64,000 nt of DNA from Segatella copri (GTDB lineage: Bacteria > Bacteroidota > Bacteroidia > Bacteroidales > Bacteroidaceae): NCBI RefSeq assembly GCF_015074785.1, contig NZ_CP042464.1, positions 3,684,630-3,748,629 on the forward strand. Reading direction: 5' to 3'. A program made the position numbers and the translations under genes. Position 1 is the stretch's first letter, and every line of letters starts with the position of its first letter. This document shows, one piece after another, positions 31,743 through 41,564 of this stretch. Under the pieces are notes generated by a model. That model was not told where the DNA came from, ran no database searches, and saw only the letters and a list, made by a program, of their open reading frames with translations.

Positions 31743-32954
31743 ATGAAAATTAAAAGCGTTTTGTTTGTTGCAGCAGTTTGTGTTCTTGCTGCGTTGACAT
31801 CATGTGGTGGAAGTAAGAAGGGCGGTCTGCCTGACTTCAGCGACGATGAGTTCGCTGTGGCTACTATCGGTACTTCCAGCGCCGCATTGCAGACTACCTA
31901 TCCTGCTACCATCAAGGGTATTCAGGATGTAGAGGTACGTCCTAAGGTTTCTGGTTTTATCACTAAGGTTTTTGTACACGAGGGACAAACTGTATCAGCA
32001 GGTCAGGCTTTGTTCTCTATTGATAGCGAGACCTATCAGGCTGCTGTCCGTTCTGCAGCTGCCGCTGTAAATACAGCTAAGGCACAGGCTAATACAGCCA
32101 AGTTGACCTATCAGAACAATAAAAAATTGTATGATAGCAAGATTATCGGTGAATTTGAACTCTCTACAGCAGCTAACAGCTATGCAACAGCTAAGGCTCA
32201 GGTAGCTCAGGCAGAGGCAGCATTGGCTTCAGCCCGCGAGCAGTTGGCTTGGTGTACCGTTACCAGCCCTTCTGCTGGTGTAGTAGGTAGCCTTCCTTTC
32301 AAGGTTGGTGCTTTGGTCAGCGCTTCTGGTCAGGCTTTGACTACTGTTTCCAATATCAGCACCATGGAGGTATTCTTCTCACTCTCTGAGTCTCAGATTT
32401 TGAGCATGTCTAAGACCAATGGTAGCGTTCAGGCTGCTATCGCAGCGTTCCCAGCTGTTAAGTTGCAGTTGGCAGACGGTTCTATCTATAATCACCCAGG
32501 TAAGGTGGTTAAGATGAGTGGTGTCATCGATGCTACTTCCGGTTCTATCTCTCTCATCGCTCACTTCGCTAACCCAGAGAAGTTGCTGAAGAGTGGTGGT
32601 GCAGGTTCTATCGTCGTTCCTAACGATCATAACAGCGCTATCGTTATCCCTCAGGAGGCTTGCTCTCAGGTTCAGGATAAGATCTTCGTTTATATCGTAA
32701 CCAAGGATAACAAGGTGAAGTATTCTGAGATCAAGGTCAATCCACAGGATGATGGCAAGAACTATATCGTAACTGCAGGTCTTCATGTAGGCGATCGTAT
32801 TGTTTTGAAGGGTATTACCAAGTTGACCGATGGTCAGCAGATCAAGCCTATCACTCTGGAGCGCTACAATCAGAAGATTGCTGAGGCTGCCAAGTTGGCT
32901 GAGTCTCAGGATAACGCTCATGCCTTCGCTACTGCTATGGGCGGAAAGAAGTAA
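31743..32954 (+). CDS. RND efflux periplasmic adaptor (AcrA/HlyD-like lipoprotein)
   Basis: The 403-residue membrane-fusion protein has lipobox ALTSC (Cys near 21). Its biotinyl-lipoyl half-domains lie around VEVRPKVSGFITKVFVHEGQ (about 60-79) and CTVTSPSAGVVGSLPFKVGA (about 171-190). Between them is an Ala-rich coiled hairpin (about 95-165), followed by beta-barrel and membrane-proximal parts. It links the inner-membrane pump to the outer-membrane channel. First gene of a three-gene tripartite pump operon. Confidence 0.93.
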   Translation: MKIKSVLFVAAVCVLAALTSCGGSKKGGLPDFSDDEFAVATIGTSSAALQTTYPATIKGIQDVEVRPKVSGFITKVFVHEGQTVSAGQALFSIDSETYQAAVRSAAAAVNTAKAQANTAKLTYQNNKKLYDSKIIGEFELSTAANSYATAKAQVAQAEAALASAREQLAWCTVTSPSAGVVGSLPFKVGALVSASGQALTTVSNISTMEVFFSLSESQILSMSKTNGSVQAAIAAFPAVKLQLADGSIYNHPGKVVKMSGVIDATSGSISLIAHFANPEKLLKSGGAGSIVVPNDHNSAIVIPQEACSQVQDKIFVYIVTKDNKVKYSEIKVNPQDDGKNYIVTAGLHVGDRIVLKGITKLTDGQQIKPITLERYNQKIAEAAKLAESQDNAHAFATAMGGKK

Positions 32955-32987
32955 TATATAATAAGGTATAAAGAAAAATAGTAAATT

Positions 32988-35900
32988 ATGTCATTTACAA
33001 ACTTTATAAAGCGCCCGGTACTTTCGACGGTGGTTTCCATCTTCTTCGTCTTGCTGGGTATTATCGGCTTGGTATCGCTGCCTATCGAGCAGTATCCGAA
33101 TATCGCGCCGCCTACCATCACGGTAACTGCTACCTATACGGGTGCAGATGCCCAGACGGTGTTGAACTCTGTCGTTGCTCCGCTGGAGGAGAATATCAAC
33201 GGTGTGGAGAACATGACTTATATGACCTCTTCTGCGTCTAACTCTGGTTTTGCTCAGATTACCGTTTACTTCAAGCAGGGTTCCGACCCAGATATGGCTG
33301 CGGTCAACGTACAGAACCGTGTGTCTCAGGCGCAGTCTCTGCTGCCTGCCGAGGTTACCAGGGTGGGTGTCACTGTAACCAAGCGTCAGAGTTCCAACGT
33401 TATCATGTTCGCTCTGACTACAGACGATGGCCGTTACGACGACCAGTTTGTTACCAACTATGCCCTGATTAACGTCATTCCTCAGTTGAAGCGTATCAGT
33501 GGTGTGGGTGATGTGCAGAGCCCTTCTACCCGTAACTACTCTATGCGTATCTGGTTGAAGCCAGAGAAGATGAAGGAGTTCGGACTGGTTCCTTCTGATG
33601 TTTCTCAGGCTTTGGCAGAGCAGAATATCGAGGCTGCCCCTGGTAGCTTTGGTGAGAGCTCTGATATGCAGTATGAATATACCTTGCGTTACAAGGGGCG
33701 TTTGAAGACTCCAATGGAGTATGAGAACATCCTTATCAAGAGCAATACTTCCGGTCAGACGCTCCGTTTGGGCGAAATTGCCAAGGTTGAGTTGGGTGGT
33801 TTGCAGTATAATGTAAACCTGCTCAATGATGGTCAGCCTGCCGTGCTGGGTATGGTTCAGCAGATTGCCGGATCCAACGCTACCCAGATTGCAAGCGACG
33901 TAAAGAAGACGTTGGATGAACTGGAGAAGAGTTATCCTCCTGGGTTGAAGAATGTCATCCTGATGGATGTTACCGAATTCTTGTTCGCATCTATCGAGGA
34001 GGTTATCTTCACCTTGATCATTACCCTGGTACTGGTGTTCATCGTAGTGTATATCTTCTTGCAGGACTTCCGTTCTACGCTGATTCCTATGATTGCCGTA
34101 CCTGTGGCTCTGGTCGGTACGTTCCTCTTCCTTTGGATCTTCGGATTCTCCATCAACCTGCTTACGCTGTCAGCCCTGCTGCTGGCTATTGCGATTGTGG
34201 TCGATGATGCCATTGTGGTGGTCGAGGCGGTTCACGCCAAGCTCGACCAGGGTTACAAGAGTGCCCTTACTGCATCTATCGATGCGATGAACGAAATTTC
34301 AAGCGCCATCATCTCTATAACATTGGTGATGTCTGCCGTGTTCGTTCCTGTATCATTCATCGGTGGTACTTCCGGTTACTTCTACCGTGAGTTCGGTGTA
34401 ACCATGGCGGTATCTATCGTTATTTCGGCTATCAACGCGTTGACTTTGTCTCCTGCGCTCTGTGCCGTATTGCTGAAGCCACACGAGGAGGGTCACGAGA
34501 AGAAGATGTCTTTCGTAGACCGTTTCCACGCTGGATTCAACTATCAGTTTGATAAGATTACCAATAAGTATAAGGGTGGTGTCAAGTGGGTTATCAATCA
34601 TGGCGTCATCGCTGGTAGCCTCGTGGCTGTCAGCATCGTAGGTCTGGTTGCCCTGATGGGTACTACCAAGACGGGTCTGGTGCCTGATGAGGATACCGGT
34701 ACTATCTTCGCTTGTATCTCTACAGCTCCTGGTACTTCTCAGGAACGCACAGCCGAGGTCGTTAAGCAGGTAGATAAGATGCTGGCTAGCAACCCAGCCA
34801 TCGCAACCCGTAATGCCATCATGGGTTATAGCTTTATCGGTGGTGCCGGTTCTAACCAGGGTACCATCATCGTGAAGCTGAAGCCATTCGAGGAGCGTCC
34901 GGGTGGATTCTTCCACCGTATCAAGGAGGCTTGTACAGGTGGCGGTATCGAGGCGCTGTTTGTCAACCCAATGGAATATACTTCTGTATTGGGTATGATC
35001 TACAAGCAGACTGCTACGATCAAGGATGCACAGGTTCTTGCCTTTGCTCCACCTATGATTTCCGGTTTCTCTATGCAGAATGGTATCACCATGACCATGC
35101 AGGATAAGACTGGTGGCGACTTGAACAAGTTCTTTGATAATGTGAAGAAGTTCCTGGCTGAGTTGAACAAGCGCCCTGAGATTCAGACCGCTCAGACTCA
35201 GTATAACCCTAACTATCCTCAGTATATGGTGGATGTAGATGTTGCCAAGACCAAGCAGGCAGGTATCTCTCCATCTTCTGTATTGGCTGTGATGCAGGGT
35301 TATCTCGGTGGTCTCTACGCATCTAACTTCAATGCTTATGGTAAGCTCTACCGTGTGATGATTCAGGCTGGTCCTGAGAGTCGTATGCGTCCAGACGATC
35401 TGAGCAAGATTTATGTGCGTTGTGCTGATGGCACCATGTCTCCTGTAAGCGAGTTCGTGAACTTGAAGAAGATTTATGGTCCTGCTAACATCACCCGATT
35501 CAACCTGTTTACCTCTATGGATGTATCTGTAACTCCTAACAGTGGTTACTCTACCGGTGACGGTATGAAGGCGATTGCTGAGGTTGCCAAGGAGACATTG
35601 CCAGAGGGTTACGGCTATGAGTACTCTGGCTTGACCCGTTCTGAGGCTGAATCCAGCAACTCTACAGGTTTGATCTTTGCACTCTGTATCGTATTCGTTT
35701 ACCTGATCTTGAGTGCCCAGTACGAGAGTTACATCTTGCCATTGTCTGTAGTGCTGTCTATCCCATTCGGTTTGGCAGGTGCGTTCATCTTCACCAACCT
35801 CTTCGGTCACTCTAACGATATCTACATGCAGATTTCGTTGATTATGTTGATTGGTCTGTTGGCTAAGAACGCCATCCTTATCGTACAGTTTGCCCTCGAG

Positions 35901-36254
35901 CGTCGTCGTACGGGTATGGCTATCAAGTACTCAGCTATCCTGGGTGCCGGTGCCCGTCTCCGTCCTATCCTGATGACCTCTCTGGCGATGGTTATCGGTC
36001 TGTTGCCTCTGATGTTCGCATCAGGTGTAGGTAAGAATGGTAACCAGACCTTGGGTGCTGCCGCCGTAGGTGGTATGTTGATCGGTACTATCTGTCAGAT
36101 CTTCGTGGTTCCTGCTCTCTTTGCAGTCTTCCAGTGGTTGCAGGAGAAGTTGACCCCAATGAAGTTCGAGGACGAGATGAACGAGGAGGTAGCTGCCGAA
36201 TTGGAGCAGTATGCCAACGCCGCTCACGAAATGAAGGGTATCGAGAAGAAGTAA
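32988..36254 (+). CDS. RND multidrug efflux pump, AcrB/HAE1 type
   Basis: The 1088-residue proton-driven pump has an N-terminal helix with the family start FIKRPVLSTVVSIFFVLLG. Two large periplasmic loops and twelve membrane helices follow. The TM4 proton-relay pair is in AIAIVVDDAIVVVEAV (about 402-417), and the second-half signature is GLLAKNAILIVQFALERR with RLRPILMTSLAMVIGLLPL. Length and topology are normal. Substrates cannot be read from the sequence. The antibiotic or bile efflux role is from family knowledge. Confidence 0.95.
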   Translation: MSFTNFIKRPVLSTVVSIFFVLLGIIGLVSLPIEQYPNIAPPTITVTATYTGADAQTVLNSVVAPLEENINGVENMTYMTSSASNSGFAQITVYFKQGSDPDMAAVNVQNRVSQAQSLLPAEVTRVGVTVTKRQSSNVIMFALTTDDGRYDDQFVTNYALINVIPQLKRISGVGDVQSPSTRNYSMRIWLKPEKMKEFGLVPSDVSQALAEQNIEAAPGSFGESSDMQYEYTLRYKGRLKTPMEYENILIKSNTSGQTLRLGEIAKVELGGLQYNVNLLNDGQPAVLGMVQQIAGSNATQIASDVKKTLDELEKSYPPGLKNVILMDVTEFLFASIEEVIFTLIITLVLVFIVVYIFLQDFRSTLIPMIAVPVALVGTFLFLWIFGFSINLLTLSALLLAIAIVVDDAIVVVEAVHAKLDQGYKSALTASIDAMNEISSAIISITLVMSAVFVPVSFIGGTSGYFYREFGVTMAVSIVISAINALTLSPALCAVLLKPHEEGHEKKMSFVDRFHAGFNYQFDKITNKYKGGVKWVINHGVIAGSLVAVSIVGLVALMGTTKTGLVPDEDTGTIFACISTAPGTSQERTAEVVKQVDKMLASNPAIATRNAIMGYSFIGGAGSNQGTIIVKLKPFEERPGGFFHRIKEACTGGGIEALFVNPMEYTSVLGMIYKQTATIKDAQVLAFAPPMISGFSMQNGITMTMQDKTGGDLNKFFDNVKKFLAELNKRPEIQTAQTQYNPNYPQYMVDVDVAKTKQAGISPSSVLAVMQGYLGGLYASNFNAYGKLYRVMIQAGPESRMRPDDLSKIYVRCADGTMSPVSEFVNLKKIYGPANITRFNLFTSMDVSVTPNSGYSTGDGMKAIAEVAKETLPEGYGYEYSGLTRSEAESSNSTGLIFALCIVFVYLILSAQYESYILPLSVVLSIPFGLAGAFIFTNLFGHSNDIYMQISLIMLIGLLAKNAILIVQFALERRRTGMAIKYSAILGAGARLRPILMTSLAMVIGLLPLMFASGVGKNGNQTLGAAAVGGMLIGTICQIFVVPALFAVFQWLQEKLTPMKFEDEMNEEVAAELEQYANAAHEMKGIEKK

Positions 36255-36281
36255 TAACGCAATGTAACTTCAAAGGAAACA

Positions 36282-37676
36282 ATGAAAAAGAATTTAAATA
36301 TCATCATATTGGGTCTCGCAGCGCTCTCCCTGAGCAGCTGCAAGACACTCTACGGAAAGTATGAGCGTCCGGAGGTGAAGACCAGCGGTATCGTTCGCGA
36401 TGTAGCTTCTGATACAGATACATTGGCTGTAAAGGATACTACTACCTTCGCCAATATCCCTTGGCGCAGTGTCTTTACCGATCCTCAGCTCCAGTCAATC
36501 ATTGAGAAGGGATTGAACAACAATGTCAACCTCCTCAATGCGGCTTTGAACGTGAAGATAGCAGAAGAGCAGCTGAAGTGTGCCAAGTTGGCATTCGTGC
36601 CTTCTCTGGCTTTCACTCCTCAGGGAACCATCGCTTCCTGGGATGGTCAGGCTGCCACCAAGACTTACACGATGCCTGTTACAGCCAGCTGGATGGTAGA
36701 CCTTTTCGGCAACCTGCTCTCTCAGAAGCGCAGTGCCCAGATGGCGCTGCTCCAGTTGCAGGATTATCAGGTATCTGTCAAGACCAACCTCATCGCCAAC
36801 ATCGCCAACATGTATTATACTCTGTTGATGCTCGACAAGCAGGTGGAGTTGGTTAACAATATGGAAGGATTGACCAAGGATACTTGGGAGACTATGCAGA
36901 AGATGCACGATCTCAGATTGGGTTACCGTACACCAGCCATCCAGTCAGCTGAGTCTAACTACTATTCTGTGTTGACCCAGAAGACCGATCTGTTGCGCCA
37001 GATTCGTGAGACAGAGAACTCTCTGAGTCTGCTCATCGGCGACCAGGCACATAGCATCGCCCGTGGCAAGTTGGATAACCAGAGTCTTCCATCTAATTTC
37101 TCAACCGGTGTAGGCATCCAGTTGCTCAACAACCGTGCTGATGTCCACGCAGCCGAGATGAATCTTGCCCAGTGCTTCTATGGTGTAGAGACCGCCCGCA
37201 GCAAGTTCTATCCATCTATCACAATTTCCGGTACAGGTGCCTTCACCAATTCAGGTGGTATGGGCATCGTGAACCCAGGTAAGTGGTTGCTCTCAGCTGT
37301 AGGTTCTCTTACCCAGCCAATTTTCCAGAACGGCCGTATCATTGCCGGTTTAAAGGTGGCTAAGATGCAGTATGAGCAGGCTTACAACACCTGGCAGAAT
37401 ACCGTGCTGAAGGCTGGTAGCGAGGTGAGCAATGCGCTTGTTCTCTACAACTACTCTGATGAGAAGAGCAAGATAGAGCAGAAGCGAATAGAAGTACTCG
37501 AGAAGAATGTAGAATCTACCAAGGAATTGATGGGTATTGCAGGCAGCTCTTACCTTGAAATCATCCAGGCACAGTCTTCACTCCTCAACGTACAGCTTTC
37601 TAAGGTAGCTGATGACTTCTACAAGATGCAGGCAGTAGTAAATCTCTACTATGCATTGGGTGGAGGAGCTAAGTAG
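36282..37676 (+). CDS. TolC/NodT-family outer-membrane efflux lipoprotein
   Basis: The 464-residue protein has lipobox SLSSC (Cys near 20) and two OEP repeats (about 65-250 and 270-460). It contains WRSVFTDPQLQSIIEKGLNN, RADVHAAEMNLAQCFYGVET and LTQPIFQNGRIIAGLKVA, typical of NodT-like outer-membrane factors. It completes the tripartite pump. Confidence 0.93.
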   Translation: MKKNLNIIILGLAALSLSSCKTLYGKYERPEVKTSGIVRDVASDTDTLAVKDTTTFANIPWRSVFTDPQLQSIIEKGLNNNVNLLNAALNVKIAEEQLKCAKLAFVPSLAFTPQGTIASWDGQAATKTYTMPVTASWMVDLFGNLLSQKRSAQMALLQLQDYQVSVKTNLIANIANMYYTLLMLDKQVELVNNMEGLTKDTWETMQKMHDLRLGYRTPAIQSAESNYYSVLTQKTDLLRQIRETENSLSLLIGDQAHSIARGKLDNQSLPSNFSTGVGIQLLNNRADVHAAEMNLAQCFYGVETARSKFYPSITISGTGAFTNSGGMGIVNPGKWLLSAVGSLTQPIFQNGRIIAGLKVAKMQYEQAYNTWQNTVLKAGSEVSNALVLYNYSDEKSKIEQKRIEVLEKNVESTKELMGIAGSSYLEIIQAQSSLLNVQLSKVADDFYKMQAVVNLYYALGGGAK

Positions 37677-37706
37677 TTTATAGTTAATAATTAATAGTTT
37701 ATAGTT
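37676..37706 (+). repeat. AGTTTATAGTTAATAATTAA spacer
   Basis: Direct and inverted ATAGTTTATAGTT words fill the 30-base gap before lpxA. Same family as the tracts inside the DUF3987 gene. Confidence 0.55.
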
Positions 37707-38489
37707 ATGGCTAGTATAATAAGTCCAAAGGCAGAGGTTTCTCCAAAGGCTAAGATTGGAGACAACTGCAAGATATATCCATTCGCCTATATTGAGGACG
37801 ATGTGGTCATCGGCGACAACTGTACCATCTATCCATTCGTGAGCATTATGAACGGTACTCGCATGGGTAATAATAATAAGGTGTTCCAGGCAGCCGTTAT
37901 CGCTGCGCTCCCACAGGACTTCCACTTTACAGGTGAGGAGAGTGAGGTAGTCATCGGCGATAACAATACCATCCGTGAGAACGTGGTTATCAACCGTGGT
38001 ACCCATAAGGGCGGCAAGACCGTTCTGGGCAACAACAACTTCCTGATGGAAGGTGCCCATGTCTCTCACGATACCGTAATCGGCAACGGTTGCGTATTCG
38101 GTTATGGTACCAAGATTGCGGGCGACTGTGTGATTGGTAACGGTGTCATCTACTCAACATCTGTAGTAGAGAACGCCAAGACTAGAGTAGGCGACTTGGC
38201 GATGATTCAGGCAGGTACTGCCTTCTCTAAGGATATTCCTCCTTATATCATTGCCGGTGGAAAGCCTGTGAAGTATGCAGGTCCTAACACCATCATCATG
38301 GAAGCAGCTGAGCTTACCGAGAAGGTTCGCAAGCATATTGCTAATGCCTACCGACTGGTATTCCATGGTCAGACATCCCTCTTCGATGCCATTAACCAGA
38401 TCAAGGATCAGGTGCCAGATGGACCGGAGATTCAGAACATCATCCAGTTCCTGGAGAGTTCAAAGAAGGGTGTCATCACTAAGATGTAA
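37707..38489 (+). CDS. lpxA: Acyl-ACP--UDP-N-acetylglucosamine O-acyltransferase
   Basis: This 260-residue left-handed beta-helix enzyme carries out the first step of lipid A synthesis. Hexapeptide repeats (IGDNCKIYPFAYIEDDVVIG, VGNGCVFGYG-type turns, VIGNGVIYSTSVVEN) span about 8-190, with VNRGTHKGG near 98-106 and a conserved His in AHVSHDTVIGNG (about 115-120), then an alpha-helical C-terminus. Normal length. It is the last gene after the efflux operon instead of following lpxD/lpxC-fabZ, and is separated from it only by the repeat spacer. Confidence 0.9.
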   Translation: MASIISPKAEVSPKAKIGDNCKIYPFAYIEDDVVIGDNCTIYPFVSIMNGTRMGNNNKVFQAAVIAALPQDFHFTGEESEVVIGDNNTIRENVVINRGTHKGGKTVLGNNNFLMEGAHVSHDTVIGNGCVFGYGTKIAGDCVIGNGVIYSTSVVENAKTRVGDLAMIQAGTAFSKDIPPYIIAGGKPVKYAGPNTIIMEAAELTEKVRKHIANAYRLVFHGQTSLFDAINQIKDQVPDGPEIQNIIQFLESSKKGVITKM

Positions 38490-38584
38490 AGATTGTGTAG
38501 ATGTTGGGATTTTTTCATCCCTAATATTGTATTTGTAAATTAGTAAATTCAAGTCATACCTATTTGAATTTTACTTAGTATGTG

Positions 38585-38614
38585 AAGGGCTGGCCGTGAG
38601 GTTGGCCCTTTTCC
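38585..38614 (+). terminator. Intrinsic terminator after lpxA
   Basis: AAGGGCTGGCC pairs with GGTTGGCCCTT (three G-U pairs) around GTGA, followed by a T-rich stretch. Confidence 0.65.
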
Positions 38615-38687
38615 TTTTTCAATTGAACTTAACTTTTGCCTGTGGTTCGATTAATTAATTGAATAAATGTAAATAAATGCTATTTTA

Positions 38688-38719
38688 TTTTGTAATTTCT
38701 TCGTTTATGCGTATCTTTG
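38688..38719 (+). promoter_or_regulatory. Promoter of the ftsX-folK cluster
   Basis: TTTTG near 38688 and TATCTTTG at 38712-38719 match the -33 and -7 elements with about 19 bases between. Confidence 0.6.
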
Positions 38720-38775
38720 CAGACAATTTGGGTCATTGTGCCCTTTTGGTTTTAAGTTAGTAAAGATTTTTAAAA

Positions 38776-39654
38776 ATGAGAAAGAAACAATATAAGCCTA
38801 GCAATCATCGTGGATTGCAGGTCATTACTTTGTGTATCAGTACCGCTATGGTGCTCATTTTGTTGGGATTAGTTATCTTCTCTGTCCTCATGGGACGTAA
38901 TCTATCTTCCTATGTGAAGGAGAATCTCGTGGTACAGGTGATGCTCGAACAGGATATGACTAACCCGGAGGGATTGCAGATGTGTAAACGCCTGAATGCA
39001 AGACCTTATGTCAATACGCTGACTTATATCACCAAGGAAGAGGCACTGAAAGAAGCTACCCGCGATTTGGGTGCCGACCCGAGCGAGTTTGCCGGTGTCA
39101 ACCCTTTCCAGCCTTCCATAGAGATTACGACGAAGGCAGATTACGCGAACAATGATTCATTGAAGTGGATTGCCAAGGAACTGAAGGCATATCCGCGTGT
39201 TACCGAGGTTACTTATCAGCACGACCTGATAGAACAGGTGAACAATTCGTTGGCAAAGATCAGTATCGGATTACTGATTGTAGCAGCCCTGCTCACCTTC
39301 ATCTCGTTCTCGCTGATTAACAATACGGTGCGTCTGGGCATCTATGCCCGCCGTTTCTCCATCCATACGATGAAGTTGGTAGGTGCATCCTGGGGCTTTA
39401 TCCGCCGTCCGTTCTTGCGCAAGGCTGTGCTTGTGGGTGTTGTTTCAGCCCTGCTGGCAGATGGTTTTCTGGGCGGTTGTCTCTATGCATGGTCGCTCCA
39501 CGAACCGGAACTGATGAATGTTTTGGGCTGGCAGGAACTTGCCATCACCGGCGGCTCCGTCTTCCTATTCGGTATCATCATCACCGCCTTCTGCGCCTGC
39601 ATCTCAGTCAATAAGTTCCTGAAGATGAAGGCGGGAGACTTGTATAAAATATAA
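38776..39654 (+). CDS. ftsX: Cell division permease-like protein FtsX
   Basis: The 292-residue protein has one N-terminal membrane helix (about 19-40), an extracytoplasmic domain (about 45-160; VQVMLEQDMTNPEG, LGADPSEFAGVNPFQPSIEI), and three C-terminal helices (about 170-285; NTVRLGIYARRFSIHTMKLV). It forms the FtsEX complex that signals to peptidoglycan hydrolases at the septum (family knowledge). ftsE is not in the window. Confidence 0.92.
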   Translation: MRKKQYKPSNHRGLQVITLCISTAMVLILLGLVIFSVLMGRNLSSYVKENLVVQVMLEQDMTNPEGLQMCKRLNARPYVNTLTYITKEEALKEATRDLGADPSEFAGVNPFQPSIEITTKADYANNDSLKWIAKELKAYPRVTEVTYQHDLIEQVNNSLAKISIGLLIVAALLTFISFSLINNTVRLGIYARRFSIHTMKLVGASWGFIRRPFLRKAVLVGVVSALLADGFLGGCLYAWSLHEPELMNVLGWQELAITGGSVFLFGIIITAFCACISVNKFLKMKAGDLYKI

Positions 39655-39681
39655 GGGAAGAGTGAAGAATTCTCTTGCTTT

Positions 39682-39718
39682 ATTAAACATTAAACATTAC
39701 ACATTAAACATTAAAAAT
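39682..39718 (+). repeat. ATTAAACATTACACATTAAACATT spacer words
   Basis: Four ACATTA(A) units between ftsX and the DUF3098 gene, ending two bases before its ATG. Confidence 0.6.
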
Positions 39719-39719
39719 A

Positions 39720-39950
39720 ATGGATAAGAAGAATTTAGCATTCGACAAGATGAACTTTATCTTGTTAGGCATCGGAATGGCGATTATCATCATCGGTTTT
39801 CTGCTGATGAGTGGCGCCGGTTCTAACGAGCATACCTTCGATACTGATATTTTCAGTACCCGTCGCATCGTTGTAGCACCAACTGTAACATTGATAGGTT
39901 TCCTTTCAATCATCTATGCGGTGATTCACAAACCGAAAGACAATGAATAA
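39720..39950 (+). CDS. DUF3098 two-helix membrane protein
   Basis: The 76-residue protein has two membrane helices (about 10-28, NFILLGIGMAIIIIGFLLMS, and 48-68). The order ftsX-DUF3098-uppP-truB-queA is conserved in Bacteroidota (from memory), and the short loop STRRIVVAPTVTL fits that family. Function unknown. Confidence 0.8.
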   Translation: MDKKNLAFDKMNFILLGIGMAIIIIGFLLMSGAGSNEHTFDTDIFSTRRIVVAPTVTLIGFLSIIYAVIHKPKDNE

Positions 39951-39979
39951 TTTATAATTAATATACATATTATTATTAG

Positions 39980-40825
39980 ATGGATTTTATTCAGACTATC
40001 ATTATCTCTATCGTAGAGGGACTGACCGAGTTCTTGCCTGTATCCAGTACGGGCCACATGATTATAGTAGAAAATTTGCTGGGTGTAGATATCCAGGATA
40101 AGTTTGTCAACGCCTTTACTGTCATCATCCAGTTTGGCGCCATCCTTTCTGTCATCTGTCTGTATTGGAAGAGATTCTTCTATCCAGAGGCTGTGAAGAC
40201 CGGTGAGAAGACCTATTGGAAGGCGATGTTCGATTTCTATGCCCGTCTGCTTGTAGGTACCGTGCCTGCCGTGGTATTGGGTCTTGCCTTCAATGATTTC
40301 ATAGAGTCAAACCTTGGCAATGTACAACTGGTGGGCTGGATGCTTGTCATCGGCGGTATTTTCATGCTCTTCTGCGATAAGATATTCAATAAAGGCAGCG
40401 AACAGACCAAGCTTACTTACAAGCGTGCCCTGATTATCGGTTTCATCCAGTGTATAGCGATGATTCCTGGTGTATCGCGCTCCATGTCAACCATCGTGGG
40501 TGGTATGTCCCAGCGTCTTACCCGCAAGGCAGCAGCCGAGTTCTCATTCTTCCTGGCAGTGCCAACCATGTTTGGCGCCACCTGTCTCGAGGTTTATAAG
40601 CTCATCAGCCATGGCGGCGGCTCATTGCTCACCCAGGGCAACAACCTGTTCACATTGATATTAGGCTCAGTGGTGGCATTCATCGTTGCCATTCTCGCCA
40701 TCAAGTTTTTCATCAATTATGTCACCAAGTACGGTTTTGCAGCTTTCGGCTGGTACCGTATCGTAGTAGGACTTATCATTATCATCTGCGGCCTTTGCGG
40801 TGTAGATATGCAGATGGTTGACTAA
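39980..40825 (+). CDS. uppP: Undecaprenyl-diphosphatase (BacA/UppP)
   Basis: The 281-residue inner-membrane enzyme recycles the lipid carrier for peptidoglycan. Motifs are SIVEGLTEFLPVSSTGHMI (about 10-28; the (E/Q)EFLPVSS region) and the second GFIQCIAMIPGVSRSMSTIV (about 154-173; PGxSRS). About eight helices; normal length. Confidence 0.95.
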   Translation: MDFIQTIIISIVEGLTEFLPVSSTGHMIIVENLLGVDIQDKFVNAFTVIIQFGAILSVICLYWKRFFYPEAVKTGEKTYWKAMFDFYARLLVGTVPAVVLGLAFNDFIESNLGNVQLVGWMLVIGGIFMLFCDKIFNKGSEQTKLTYKRALIIGFIQCIAMIPGVSRSMSTIVGGMSQRLTRKAAAEFSFFLAVPTMFGATCLEVYKLISHGGGSLLTQGNNLFTLILGSVVAFIVAILAIKFFINYVTKYGFAAFGWYRIVVGLIIIICGLCGVDMQMVD

Positions 40826-40834
40826 ACATATACT

Positions 40835-41551
40835 ATGGATTTCAGAAAAGGAGAAATTATTGCCATCGACAAGCCTTATCGCATGTCGAGTTTCGGAGCC
40901 CTGGCACATGTTCGCTATCTGCTCAGCAAGAAGCTCGGTTTTAAGGTGAAGATAGGACATGCCGGTACGCTCGATCCCCTTGCCACTGGCGTGCTGGTGC
41001 TCTGCACCGGTAAATGTACCAAGCAGATAGAACAGCTGCAGACCCATACTAAGGAGTATACAGCTACCCTGCAGCTCGGTGCTACTACCGCCAGCTACGA
41101 TAAGGAACACAGCGTGAATCACACCTATCCTACGAAGCATATCACCCGCCAGCTGGTGGAGGAAACGCTTAAGCAGTTTGTGGGCGAGATTCAGCAGGTT
41201 CCGCCTACCTACAGCGCCGTAAAGGTGAATGGCGACCGCTCTTATGCCTTGCGCCGGGCAGGCGAAGAGGTTCAGCTCAAGCCGAAGACCGTGCGTGTAG
41301 ACGAGATAGAACTCACCGATTATAACGATGAGGAGAAGACCGCCAGCATCCGTGTGGTTTGCGGCAAAGGCACTTACATCCGCTCCCTCGCCCGTGATAT
41401 CGGCAGGGCTCTCGATAGTGGCGCCTACCTTACCGCCCTCCGCCGTACCAAGGCAGGAAGTTTCGCAGTAGAAAACTGCATCAGTTTTGATCATTTCCAG
41501 GAATGGCTTGATGAGCAGCCTCTCGAAGACAGCCTTCAGCCATCCAAGTAA
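40835..41551 (+). CDS. truB: tRNA pseudouridine(55) synthase
   Basis: The 238-residue protein carries KIGHAGTLDPLATGVLVLCT (about 43-62, with the catalytic Asp of GTLDPLA), the KEYTATLQLG segment, PPTYSAVKVNGDRSYALRRA (about 125-145) and CGKGTYIRSLARDIG. It makes the universal psi55 in the T-loop. Nine bases separate it from uppP. Confidence 0.95.
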   Translation: MDFRKGEIIAIDKPYRMSSFGALAHVRYLLSKKLGFKVKIGHAGTLDPLATGVLVLCTGKCTKQIEQLQTHTKEYTATLQLGATTASYDKEHSVNHTYPTKHITRQLVEETLKQFVGEIQQVPPTYSAVKVNGDRSYALRRAGEEVQLKPKTVRVDEIELTDYNDEEKTASIRVVCGKGTYIRSLARDIGRALDSGAYLTALRRTKAGSFAVENCISFDHFQEWLDEQPLEDSLQPSK

Positions 41552-41564
41552 TAAAAAATATAAC

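Noticed and set aside
34353..35810. Open minus-strand frame of 485 codons opposite the RND pump
   Set aside because: Antisense shadow of a conserved coding region; no recognisable domain.
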